DNA from: Candidatus Pacearchaeota archaeon
GTDB lineage: Archaea; Nanobdellota; Nanobdellia; Pacearchaeales; GW2011-AR1
NCBI GenBank assembly: GCA_018303855.1
Contig: JAGVXI010000006.1
Coordinates: 41,181 to 105,180 of the forward strand
Direction: 5' to 3'
DNA: 64,000 bases
Positions 25,455-35,050 of the stretch are shown piece after piece. Under the pieces are notes generated by a model, which was given only the letters and a program-made list of their open reading frames with translations, made no database searches and was not told the DNA's origin. Each line of letters starts with the position of its first letter. Position 1 is the first letter of the stretch. The position numbers were made by a program, and so were the translations under genes.

Positions 25455-26561
25455 ATGAAAAGATATAAAGGATATAGTGTATTAAAAGCACAAGCAGAGC
25501 ATAACCTAGAGAAAGAAGCTATCAGGAAAATAGAAGAAAAAATATACAAGAATATTCCTCTTCCTCCAAAACCTCAAAAGAAAATAGAGGATTTCATTCC
25601 TAAGGATACAGAATACTGGCACAAATACAATCAGGCAAAAACCAATGAGAAAAGAATGTTCTATTTGTTATTAGATGATTTATTGAATATGATACAAGAG
25701 CCTTATCATGATAATGGAAGACCTCCTGTTCCAATAAGAGATTTGTTATTCTGTTCCTGCATAAAAGCATATAACAACTTCTCAGCAAGAAGAATATCAA
25801 GTGATTTAAGGCATGCAGAAAATATGGGATTTGTAAAAAGAGTTCCACATTACAACACACTTCTTGCTTTTATGAATGATGATTTTCTTACAGACATGTT
25901 GGGTAAACTGATAACAATAACTGCTCTTCCATTAAAAAGCATGGAAACAGACTTTGCTTTGGACAGCAGTGGTTTCGGAAGTTATGAATATGAAAAATGG
26001 GTAAGGGTAAGATTTCAAAGAGCTTTGGGAAGCGAATATTCAAAAAGAAATTATGTCAAGGCACACATTGCTATAGGAACAACAACACAGATAATAACTG
26101 CTTGTGAAGTTACCCCTGGAAATGAATCAGATACAAAACAACTTCCATTATTAGTAAGTAAAACTCATAAAAACTTTGAACCAAAAAGATGGACAGCAGA
26201 TAAAGCTTATAGTTCTCGTAAAAATATGCAATTAATAGGAAGCCTTGAATCAATCCCTTTCATACCATTTAAGGATAATGCAACAGGAACTTCAAAAGGG
26301 TGCCCAATTTGGAATGCCATGTTCACTTATTTTCAGATGTACAAGGAAAAATTTGATAAATTTTACCACAGAAGAAGTTTAGTTGAATCAACTTTTAGTG
26401 TTTTGAAAAGAAAATACGGAGAATTCCTTCGCTGCAAGAATTTTGAAGCCCAAAGAAATGAAGTCCTGTTAAAATGCCTTTGCCACAACATTTCTCAGCT
26501 TGTAGAGGAAATTTATCAGAATGGCATAAACATCAAATTCAAGCCCCTTGCGACTTCTTAG
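25455..26561 (+). CDS. DDE transposase, IS5/IS1182-like
   Basis: 368 residues. Catalytic triad candidates: D in FALDSSGFG, D in WTADKAYSSRKN, and E in RRSLVESTFSVLKRKYG, the standard order of IS4/IS5-superfamily DDE transposases. The N-terminal half holds the helical DNA-binding part (NFSARRISSDLRHAE). It looks intact, with no stop or frameshift. I could not find convincing terminal inverted repeats or target duplications, so element ends are unknown. It lies between the AbrB/HTH operon and TFB and probably marks the end of the accessory island. Confidence 0.85.
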   Translation: MKRYKGYSVLKAQAEHNLEKEAIRKIEEKIYKNIPLPPKPQKKIEDFIPKDTEYWHKYNQAKTNEKRMFYLLLDDLLNMIQEPYHDNGRPPVPIRDLLFCSCIKAYNNFSARRISSDLRHAENMGFVKRVPHYNTLLAFMNDDFLTDMLGKLITITALPLKSMETDFALDSSGFGSYEYEKWVRVRFQRALGSEYSKRNYVKAHIAIGTTTQIITACEVTPGNESDTKQLPLLVSKTHKNFEPKRWTADKAYSSRKNMQLIGSLESIPFIPFKDNATGTSKGCPIWNAMFTYFQMYKEKFDKFYHRRSLVESTFSVLKRKYGEFLRCKNFEAQRNEVLLKCLCHNISQLVEEIYQNGINIKFKPLATS

Positions 26562-26573
26562 GCAGAAATCACT

Positions 26574-26606
26574 TTTGCCTTAAAAGGCATATAGTTTTAA
26601 GGCAAA
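26574..26606 (+). terminator. Hairpin after the transposase
   Basis: TTTGCCTTAAAA (574-585) and TTTTAAGGCAAA (595-606) form a perfect 12-bp stem with a 9-nt loop, 12 nt after the transposase stop. It is likely a terminator, or part of the element end. Confidence 0.45.
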
Positions 26607-26717
26607 GCCAAACCAAGCAAAAGCTTTATAAAGGCGAAAGGTTTATAAAACTTATCCTCAAATCATTTATAAAACTTACTGTTAAACTTTAGAGTTATAA
26701 AAACTTAATATTTTAAA

Positions 26718-27656
26718 ATGGCTTTTGTAAGAAGATGCCCTGAATGTGGCAGCATAAACCTCACGCATGATGAAGCGCATGGAGAGATAATTTGCAATGA
26801 TTGCGGACTTGTTATTGAAGAAAAAATGGTGGATACAGGTCAGGACTTGCAAGGAAAATTTGATAAAAGCGAAAAAAAAGGGCGTGGCGGTGCTCCGATG
26901 AGCATACAAAAATTTGACAAAGGATTAACCACAAATGTCGGTGAAATTTCTGATATATACAAATTAGAACCTGGGCAAACGCGTAAATTCTTAAGACTTA
27001 AAAAATGGCAAGAGAGAGTTTCAACTTCAATTGAGAGAAATTTGAGGCTTGCAATGGCAGAACTCAGAGTTATTGCTTCTTATCTTAATTTGCCAAATGT
27101 TGTGAGAGACGAAGCTTCTAGAATATACAATTATGTTCTTCAACGCGGACTAGTAAGAGGAAGAAGCATGGAATCTGTAATTGCATCTTGCTTATATGCT
27201 GCATGTAGAAGTTATAATATACCAAGAACACTGGATGAAATGGCAACAGCTTCTGATGTAGAAAGAAAAGAAATCGGAAGAACATACAGGTTCGTTGTAA
27301 GAAAACTTGGAATCACAGTTAAGCAAAGCTCTCCAAAAGATTACATATCAAGATTTGCTTCTGTTCTTAAGCTCTCACCAAAAACCCAAAATGATGCCCT
27401 TAAAGTTTTAAAGCAAGCAGAAGGTGCTGAACTAACATCTGGCAGAGGACCAGCAGGGATTTCAGCAGCTGCATTATATGTTGCAGCTTTAATGAATGAT
27501 GAGAAAAAAACACAAAGAGAAGTTGCAGACATTGCAGGAATAACAGAAGTAACAATCAGAAATAGGTACAAAGAATTAATTGAAAAACTTGAACTGGAAG
27601 ACAAGTTAAAAATTAAAGAGTTTGAAGCAAAAGCTGTTAAAGCTAAAAAGAAATAA
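26718..27656 (+). CDS. tfb: Transcription initiation factor TFB
   Basis: 312 residues, full length. N-terminal zinc ribbon has C7, C10, C26 and C29 (CPEC and CNDC), then the B-finger/linker region (KGRGGAP) and two cyclin-fold repeats (~105-190 and ~200-300), the second ending in an HTH (TQREVADIAGITEVTIRNR). It recruits RNA polymerase to TBP-bound promoters and reads the BRE. The sequence RGLVRGRSMESVIAS is typical of archaeal TFB. Upstream TTTATAAAAC boxes give a candidate promoter. Confidence 0.96.
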   Translation: MAFVRRCPECGSINLTHDEAHGEIICNDCGLVIEEKMVDTGQDLQGKFDKSEKKGRGGAPMSIQKFDKGLTTNVGEISDIYKLEPGQTRKFLRLKKWQERVSTSIERNLRLAMAELRVIASYLNLPNVVRDEASRIYNYVLQRGLVRGRSMESVIASCLYAACRSYNIPRTLDEMATASDVERKEIGRTYRFVVRKLGITVKQSSPKDYISRFASVLKLSPKTQNDALKVLKQAEGAELTSGRGPAGISAAALYVAALMNDEKKTQREVADIAGITEVTIRNRYKELIEKLELEDKLKIKEFEAKAVKAKKK

Positions 27657-27790
27657 TTTTTTAATTTATAGCTATCTATAACACAGCCAAAAATAATAAA
27701 TTAGCAAAATAGTGCACAATATTATAAATGGCTTATATTAGATAAGATAATTTGAGAATTTAACAATAACTGCTCTTTACTAATTTTTAA

Positions 27791-27994
27791 CTAACTCTTT
27801 TTAAAAATTTGATCAAGTCCTAAAGATTTTTCTAATTCCTCTAAAGTATCTAAACCCTCTAATTGTTCAAGTCCTAATTTAACCTGCAGATAATTAAACT
27901 CATCAATTTCCTTTCTGCCAGTTGCTTTGAATCCTGGCTTAAGCTCTGGGGGACATGCTTCAACAAAATAAAATCTATCTTTTTTATTTGGCAT
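27791..27994 (-). CDS. Small conserved-looking protein, unknown
   Basis: 67 residues, acidic C-terminal half with Leu repeats (LGLEQLEGLDTLEELEKSLGL). The N-terminal part PNKKDRFYFVEACPPELKPG has one Cys and Pro-rich turn. No family recognised. It lies convergent to tfb. Confidence 0.5.
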   Translation of the reverse strand: MPNKKDRFYFVEACPPELKPGFKATGRKEIDEFNYLQVKLGLEQLEGLDTLEELEKSLGLDQIFKKS

Positions 27995-28140
27995 TTTTTG
28001 GCAATGTAAACAGGATAACCATGATTTAGGTTATAATAACTAATATTTAATCACTTTTAACACTTATTAACAGCCTTTCCATTTTAACTTACTTCTCTAT
28101 CTTAAATACCCCCAACACAATCTTACAAATAATTAAAAAA

Positions 28141-28224
28141 TGCGGGAAGAAGGATTCGAACCTTCGCAGGCACTAAGCCACTTGGTCCTAAGCCAAGCCC
28201 ATTTGACCACTCTGGCACTCCCGC
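28141..28224 (-). tRNA. tRNA-Leu (UAG)
   Basis: Class II tRNA on the minus strand: acceptor GCGGGAG/TTCCCGC, anticodon stem CTTGG/CCAAG with loop CTTAGGA (anticodon UAG), long variable arm, T-arm GAAGG TTCGAAT CCTTC, discriminator A. No intron. Confidence 0.94.
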
Positions 28225-28363
28225 ATGTTTCTATTAATTTACTGCTCAAAGTCAATAGCATAATAGAAATCCATTGATATAAAAACCTTAGTATTTTAAA
28301 TATCTAAAATATGCAATCTATAATGATTTGTCTAACATATCTTACTAAATTTATCTAACCAAT

Positions 28364-31300
28364 TTATTTAAAGTATTGCTCTAAACCAATAGCTATTTCC
28401 TCAGCAAGAAGTTGTTTTGAAGCAGATTTTTTTAAAATTGCTGCATCTTGGGAATTTGAAATAAAACCAACTTCAACTAAAACAGCAGGCATTGTAGCTG
28501 TTTGCAAGACAGTCATATCAGCCCCTTTAACTCCCCTTGTTGTAGCTATGTTAATACTGCTAACAGCTTCTAACATTAGCCTGGCAAGATTAAAACTCAC
28601 ATCAAAACCAGCTCTTCCGTCTTCTCCAGCATTTTTTTTGCATTCATCATCTTTATCTGGATTAGACACATAATCGATTACCCCCTTTGTATCTCCTTGC
28701 TTACCAAAGCAAAAAAGATAAACTTCCGCACCATTTGCTTCAGAATCTTTAATAAAATTTTCATCTTTTGGATCGCCAAAAGAATTTGCATGAATACTGA
28801 TAAAAACATTTGCATTTTTTTGGTTAGCAATTGCAGTTCTTGCTGATTTGATTGGATCATCTGATAGAACCTTCTTAGTTAGGTAAACTATAGCCCCTTT
28901 ATTCTCTAATTCTCCTTTTAACCTCGATGCAATATCCCAAACAAGCTCTGCTTCATCAATACCATTGCCACTCGTACCAGTTCCTTTTCCACCATGCCCA
29001 GGATCAAGAACAATTATCTTGCCAGCAAGTGAAGATGTTGTTGTGCCAGTAGTTGATGAATCATCATCTTTGTTGCCCATTGAAGGATCACCACCGCCTC
29101 TTTTAGCAGGATAACACCCTTCATCTTGAATTGTTTGGTCAGAATAACAGCAATAGTCATTAACAAATTTTAAAAAGCCAAAAAAACCACCTCCAAATTT
29201 GCAAACCAATTCTGCTTCACAATCCCCATTATTATTACAATCGCCTTGATTATATGCTAATAATTTTTTATCAGAATCAACAGATTTTACTTCTTCAATT
29301 CTAATTTTTGCTGTGCCATCATTATTCAAGCCAATAAAAGTTATAGAGATGTCTTCAACATTATTATTGTCGACATCATTATCAACATCAAACTTTTGTG
29401 ATATCCCCTTTTGCAATTCAAAAATTCCATTTATTAAAGGATAAAGTTCAAGTGTTAGTTTGTCATTTTCAATTTTCACAGCTTTGATTGTAATAACAGA
29501 CATTGTTCCAGATGAAGGTTGTAAAATATCTAATAAGAATGGCTCATTTTCTTTAATATCTTTTATTAATACTTCTCCAGATTGTTGTTCAAGCACAAAT
29601 TCACTACTACCTTCTATTTGTGAAATGACATCAGCTATTTGCGAGCTTTGCCTTTCTCTTTCCAGCCATATAACGTTCCTAATCAAAGCATTATAAACTC
29701 TCGCCCTAAACCATGTAAGCTCTGCTTTTTGGAAAGAGTAAAATACCTTTGTGTAATTTAAGTCAATTGATTCTAAAGCGTGAAGTAAAGCATTTTGATT
29801 AACAACTTCTGCATCATTTAAATCCGGAGATGTACCAACTAATTTTATTAATGCCTCTCTTACCCCTGTATACTGCTCATTGTTCAGATATTTTCCTTCA
29901 TTCATTAATCTGTTAAGGTTATATTTATTCAAATCACCTAAAGTCTTGCCTTCAAGTATTTCCATTGAATTTTTCACAGAATTTTGGTCAAGCCAGCACC
30001 TTAATTTTTGATTATCACAATAACCAACATCAGTCCATCTTTGTTCATTTCCTACTCGTGTGCCAGGATTTGCAGTTGCACAAATTCTGATTATCCCGCT
30101 ATTATAAAGTTCAGGATTAATAAACTCCTCTGCACCTGCCTGAATATTTGGATTAATCATGCTATACAAACTCGGGCTTCCTGAAACACACTCTGCTTCT
30201 GTTTTAACATCTTTTTTAGTTGCCTGCTCTTTTTGATAAGACTCTGCTAAATAATCTAAAGCGAATGAGGTAGTAACCTGCTTAAATCCGCACTCTGTTT
30301 TGGCATTAACACTAACGCACAATTCTTTATATCCAGTTGATGCAATAAAATCAACTGTTTCAGAGCCAGTATCTCCTTTTGGAATATACCCATTTGCAAC
30401 AGAATAAGTTGGGTTTACCTGGTATAATGACAAACCTTCTGGATTCCTTAAATAAACTCTGAAATAAGCCCCCCTGTCATTTCCAGCATAAATATGGAAA
30501 AATACTTTATACTGGGAAGTTGCAGGCACAGTTGCAGTTGTAAATGGAATTTCTTCAAATCTTGCATAAAACTGCACAGGAGAGTCTGGCTCAAGTAATT
30601 TGTCTAAAAACTCCCCGCTTGCAGGATATCTTGCAGAGATAAATGTCTTGCAAACCTCTGTGCCAGCTTCTTCTGTAGAACGCGCTTTAAATGCATTAAT
30701 AGAATTTTTAGCATAATATTGCGTGAAATAAGAAACAGAGTTTTGTGCATTTTGCCAGGCATTCGCAACACCAAGATATTCTCCTCCTCCACGGACATTT
30801 TGCCCTGCAACAGCTTCAAATATTTTTGGGATTATTAATTTTGTAAATGGCACTGCTTGTCTCCAGAAAAATTCGCACATATAAATGCTCTGAATTTCAT
30901 CACAAATTCCAACTGTTTTTCCTGTTTCAAGATTTTCCTGTAAACAACCTTTGTAAGACTTCATAATGCTTACAAAATTATCAAGCCCTGCGTGAATTCC
31001 TGTCAAGCAAACAGGAACAGCAATCCCTTCCTTACGATTTGGCAGGCATAATGCAATACTCCCAACAATTCCTGACTGAACAACATCAGGCACAGTATAG
31101 CTTCCTCCTAAATTGCATCTGCTTGAAGGACAGATTACAGGGTCACAAACATTAAACAAAAGCTTGCAATCTTTTGGAGACATAAATTCCTGGCATTGCA
31201 TTTCAGGAACACCTGCTGCTGGATTTCCAACTCTAATTGGCTCTGCAACACCTGGAATCCTTATATAATCAATTCCAGCCCTATACTGGTTCTCAGCTGT

Positions 31301-34300
31301 TTCAAGAGCTCTTATAGCAGAACTGATTTTTCTTCTTGCTTCTGCTGGTTTTAAGCAAGAAACCTGATCATAAGACGCTCCTGTAACCATGTTTATTCCA
31401 TGACAGATATCATCTCTAATGCCGTCAAAAAAGTCTTGTCTTCCATTTGCCCCAACATTGCATAAATAAAAACTTCTTACTGCGCCAGACTCATCATATG
31501 AAGCAGTGCTTCCAAATCCCTGCACAGTCTGCTTTGTTGCAGCATACCATCCATTAACCAAATCAAATGGAACAATTGCAGCTTTTCCTTTATATGGCTC
31601 TGTTTCATAATACATTACTTCTGCATTGCTAAATCCATTTTTAGTGCAATCCTCTTCTTGGATTGAAGAGAATGTCATTTCTCCAATTTTGTTTATATCT
31701 TGCTCTATTATTCCTGCCTCATCCATATTCCTTAGTCCTATAATCCAATTTCCCGGAGGTGAATCAGGAGCGCTGTCCCTTCTTGCTAAAGGCGTTCCAC
31801 CTTCATCATAAATCTCACTAACAGTATAAACTATTCCTCCACTTGCTACTTGTTGCTTTAAACCCAAAACATAAAATTTATTATTGTAATCTACTGCCTG
31901 GATTTGTCTATCTTTTGGTATATTCCCAAATCCTTCAGCAATAGTTTGCCCATTACTATAATAATATCTATCTATTTTTTTATTATATTTAACCAGGCCT
32001 AAACTCTCGGTTTTCTGAGTATCTTCCAAACTGCCCAAAAAGTTTTCTTGCTGAACTTCTCTTTCATATGTATTTTTGATTTCAATTAAATTTTCATTTA
32101 ATCTCCTGCCAACTGCATCTTTCATCTCATTTGTAATTCCTTGCTGATTCAAAGTTTCCATGTCAGTATGAATGTCTCTTAAAGTGTTTAGAGGAACTTT
32201 ATCCAAATATTTATTAACATTATTGCTACTAAATTCGGTGTTTAAATTATTATTAGAACTAATATAATCCTGAACTTTTGGATTTAGTATATTGAGGTAT
32301 TGATTCCTCACCTGTTCTGTATTAACAATTCTTGTTCCAAGCTTTATCTCGGAATTATCTGGGTCTTTGTCTAATGGTTGCAACACTCCCTGAACATTTT
32401 GTATAGCTTTATATCTTAACTCAACATCTTTATCAACTTCACTGGAATAATGTGTCAGACACTGATCCATTGTTTGAAACTGCCTGCCTTGCCCAATCTC
32501 ACCACTGCATTTAGGATACCAGATATTTTTCATTATATCGTGCCTTGCAATTCCTTTGCCTCCAAAATTGGCAAAATAATTTTTCACAGTTAAATAAGCT
32601 CCAACACCCAAACAAGCTCCTTTAAACCCTTTTAACAAACTTCCAATATTATCGTTTATTTTTTCCCATTTTTCAATCTGCTTGTCTAAGCTCGCAATTT
32701 TTTCCTTGATTTTATCAGGGCTTAATTGAATTGCCCGCTTCTCAATTCCAATCTTAAATGTAAAATTTGCCTCTGTTCCTGCATTGTCAATGCTTGGCAT
32801 AACATGCACTTTTGCAAATTGATTTAAGTTAATCTTATTAACAGCAATCCTGTATTCTTGTTCTCCAATAATTTTATAATCTCCTTCTTTAACCTTTATA
32901 GTTTCAGAACCAAAAATATTATCGGTTAGTTTTCTCTTAACATATACATCAAAAGTTGCAGAATCTGCTTCCAAATCTTTTAATTCAATATACTCTCCTT
33001 TATCAGAAAGAAAAACTTTTTGATTCTGCGTCACTGGTTTTCTTCCATTGTAATTTGCATCTGCTGCTCCACTAATCTGCACTTCAACCCCGTAATCTTT
33101 AAATTTAGGTTCAGAAACTCCTTCAAATTCAATCATTCTTATTCTCCCTCCAACATAAACAGTCTGAGTTACAGGTTCTTGATTTGAAAGTTTTTCTAAA
33201 TTATTTAATACATCCTGAACAGAACCCCCAAGGTTGGAAGATTCTGGGTATAATTCAATAAACTCTTTTGCAAGCTCAACCATTTTAGATTTCTGATTAG
33301 CAAAATGAGCCATTAATATTGCTTCATATAATCCTCTTTCTGCATAAGTTTCTGGCAATTCGCGATTTTCAAAAATAACTTTTTCACCAGCAAATTGAGT
33401 TTTAAGTATTCTGTAATTTTCCAAAGCATTTTCAAAATAAATTTTAGCATTTGCATCCTGAATCTCTATGTCTCTCGGTTCTGCAAAACCTTTGAGTGTA
33501 ACAATCAAACCTGCAGATTGATCACCAACTAATCTTGCAGCAAGCCCTGGAAATAAATTATTAGTGGGGTCCTTAGCAGTAAGAGAATTAACAACTTCTC
33601 CTTCTACTATATATCCTGCAGAGGATTTTATAAACGCAGAGAACTTTGTTCTTGCCTCTCCAATTGTGCTTAACAAAGTATTTGGATTAGTTATTTCCCA
33701 CTGCCTTGCCAGCTTGTAAATCCTTTCCATATCAGATTCGCTTAATTTGTCAGAGTGTATCTGAGGCGCACTTAAAAAAATAACATTTAAATCATTTTCT
33801 TTGCCAGTATCCCCTTTTATATAAGCAGCTGCAATAAAAATATTAGTGTCTTTATTATCAGTATAAATTCTGTCCCCAACATTATAATCTTCTGCTGGTT
33901 TTCCATTAACTTCCAAGCTTATTTTTGCCCGTTTAGATAGCATAAACTTTTCACTTATGCTATCATCTTCCTTGCAGGAAACCTCAACTACCTGGTCTAA
34001 TCCACGATTAATTGCTTTTAAAAGTGTGCATCTATTATCCAAAAATTTGTCTCCTTTCATAACCTGCATACTATCTCCACCAATGCTGAATTTTGCCATT
34101 TCCTTTGGATCCACAAACCCATCTAATCTAACTTGCAATCCTGCTAAGCAATAAAATCCAGGCATGTAAATCTTGCTGGACGTCTGCCCTTTTCTTAAAG
34201 TAAATGTTCCAATCCTGTTTTCCTTGTCAGAATATACTGCAATAACTGCTCCATCTTCTCTAATTGATTCTGCTCTTACAAATCCCCTGCCGCTCCAAAA

Positions 34301-35023
34301 ACCATATTGTGCATAATTTTGCTCCCAATCCAAATCACTTAATTCTGACAGAGAAAAATCAGCTTTTCCAATTCCAAATGCATTTTGAATGTCATATCTT
34401 AAAAATGCAGTTAATTCTCCTTGAACATAATCTGGCATTGCAGACTCATTTGGCTGCTGTTTTAATATAATAACTGCATACCCGATATTATCGTCAACAG
34501 GAGTATTAATCAAATTAACTCCAGGAGAAAGTGCAGCCTGAGCAGGATGAAATCCAACTCCGCTTATTTCTCTTGGGTAATTTCCCTTAAAAGAAATGTG
34601 GTCAATTGAATTAACATCAATTAAAGGGTTTATCTTTGTTGCCATAATCGGGCAGAATACAGGAACATTTCTCTCTTCCAGCAAATCGCTCCTTACAACA
34701 GCAGGTGTGCAAGATGCAGGAGCAATTTGCAAAACAAAATCCTGCCCTGCTTCGCATTTTTCCTGGCTAAAAGTTGTAAAAGCATCTACACCACTTCTTG
34801 CAAAATAATCAAATGAAGTTGGCCTTGAGTATTGTGTGCTTGTTCTGCTGTAAGCAGCAGAAATTATACTCACCAAAAGAATCATTAAAACCAAGCCTAA
34901 GCTAATTAATAAAACTACTTTAAGACTAACACCGCTTTTAATTACGCCTAAATTATTATTCTTACCCACCTTATTTATTTTTACCATTCTCTTATTCAAC
35001 TTACCTTTTTTAACCCCCACCAT
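28364..35023 (-). CDS. Giant secreted protein with C-terminal amidase domain
   Basis: 2219 residues. A single N-terminal transmembrane segment (~33-57) leads to a very long extracytoplasmic part with many cysteines, a TPR-like helical stretch near 555-650, and several beta-rich regions. The last 220 residues (~2000-2219) are an Amidase_3 domain: zinc ligands H2010 in DPGHGG, Glu in GIDEAELVW, His in SIHANS, and catalytic Glu in VEVGFIS. This is the N-acetylmuramoyl-L-alanine amidase fold, which in bacteria cuts peptide stems of peptidoglycan; DPANN archaea have none, so the target may be a host or neighbour wall, or another amide. It follows a pilin-signal protein in one operon. Confidence 0.78.
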   Translation of the reverse strand: MVGVKKGKLNKRMVKINKVGKNNNLGVIKSGVSLKVVLLISLGLVLMILLVSIISAAYSRTSTQYSRPTSFDYFARSGVDAFTTFSQEKCEAGQDFVLQIAPASCTPAVVRSDLLEERNVPVFCPIMATKINPLIDVNSIDHISFKGNYPREISGVGFHPAQAALSPGVNLINTPVDDNIGYAVIILKQQPNESAMPDYVQGELTAFLRYDIQNAFGIGKADFSLSELSDLDWEQNYAQYGFWSGRGFVRAESIREDGAVIAVYSDKENRIGTFTLRKGQTSSKIYMPGFYCLAGLQVRLDGFVDPKEMAKFSIGGDSMQVMKGDKFLDNRCTLLKAINRGLDQVVEVSCKEDDSISEKFMLSKRAKISLEVNGKPAEDYNVGDRIYTDNKDTNIFIAAAYIKGDTGKENDLNVIFLSAPQIHSDKLSESDMERIYKLARQWEITNPNTLLSTIGEARTKFSAFIKSSAGYIVEGEVVNSLTAKDPTNNLFPGLAARLVGDQSAGLIVTLKGFAEPRDIEIQDANAKIYFENALENYRILKTQFAGEKVIFENRELPETYAERGLYEAILMAHFANQKSKMVELAKEFIELYPESSNLGGSVQDVLNNLEKLSNQEPVTQTVYVGGRIRMIEFEGVSEPKFKDYGVEVQISGAADANYNGRKPVTQNQKVFLSDKGEYIELKDLEADSATFDVYVKRKLTDNIFGSETIKVKEGDYKIIGEQEYRIAVNKINLNQFAKVHVMPSIDNAGTEANFTFKIGIEKRAIQLSPDKIKEKIASLDKQIEKWEKINDNIGSLLKGFKGACLGVGAYLTVKNYFANFGGKGIARHDIMKNIWYPKCSGEIGQGRQFQTMDQCLTHYSSEVDKDVELRYKAIQNVQGVLQPLDKDPDNSEIKLGTRIVNTEQVRNQYLNILNPKVQDYISSNNNLNTEFSSNNVNKYLDKVPLNTLRDIHTDMETLNQQGITNEMKDAVGRRLNENLIEIKNTYEREVQQENFLGSLEDTQKTESLGLVKYNKKIDRYYYSNGQTIAEGFGNIPKDRQIQAVDYNNKFYVLGLKQQVASGGIVYTVSEIYDEGGTPLARRDSAPDSPPGNWIIGLRNMDEAGIIEQDINKIGEMTFSSIQEEDCTKNGFSNAEVMYYETEPYKGKAAIVPFDLVNGWYAATKQTVQGFGSTASYDESGAVRSFYLCNVGANGRQDFFDGIRDDICHGINMVTGASYDQVSCLKPAEARRKISSAIRALETAENQYRAGIDYIRIPGVAEPIRVGNPAAGVPEMQCQEFMSPKDCKLLFNVCDPVICPSSRCNLGGSYTVPDVVQSGIVGSIALCLPNRKEGIAVPVCLTGIHAGLDNFVSIMKSYKGCLQENLETGKTVGICDEIQSIYMCEFFWRQAVPFTKLIIPKIFEAVAGQNVRGGGEYLGVANAWQNAQNSVSYFTQYYAKNSINAFKARSTEEAGTEVCKTFISARYPASGEFLDKLLEPDSPVQFYARFEEIPFTTATVPATSQYKVFFHIYAGNDRGAYFRVYLRNPEGLSLYQVNPTYSVANGYIPKGDTGSETVDFIASTGYKELCVSVNAKTECGFKQVTTSFALDYLAESYQKEQATKKDVKTEAECVSGSPSLYSMINPNIQAGAEEFINPELYNSGIIRICATANPGTRVGNEQRWTDVGYCDNQKLRCWLDQNSVKNSMEILEGKTLGDLNKYNLNRLMNEGKYLNNEQYTGVREALIKLVGTSPDLNDAEVVNQNALLHALESIDLNYTKVFYSFQKAELTWFRARVYNALIRNVIWLERERQSSQIADVISQIEGSSEFVLEQQSGEVLIKDIKENEPFLLDILQPSSGTMSVITIKAVKIENDKLTLELYPLINGIFELQKGISQKFDVDNDVDNNNVEDISITFIGLNNDGTAKIRIEEVKSVDSDKKLLAYNQGDCNNNGDCEAELVCKFGGGFFGFLKFVNDYCCYSDQTIQDEGCYPAKRGGGDPSMGNKDDDSSTTGTTTSSLAGKIIVLDPGHGGKGTGTSGNGIDEAELVWDIASRLKGELENKGAIVYLTKKVLSDDPIKSARTAIANQKNANVFISIHANSFGDPKDENFIKDSEANGAEVYLFCFGKQGDTKGVIDYVSNPDKDDECKKNAGEDGRAGFDVSFNLARLMLEAVSSINIATTRGVKGADMTVLQTATMPAVLVEVGFISNSQDAAILKKSASKQLLAEEIAIGLEQYFK

Positions 35024-35050
35024 TTTTTCATTTTAAGTTTGTATCCATTT

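Noticed and set aside
25380-26710. Terminal inverted repeats for the transposase
   Set aside because: I compared both flanks and found only shared TTTATAAAGG promoter-like stretches in direct orientation, not inverted ends.
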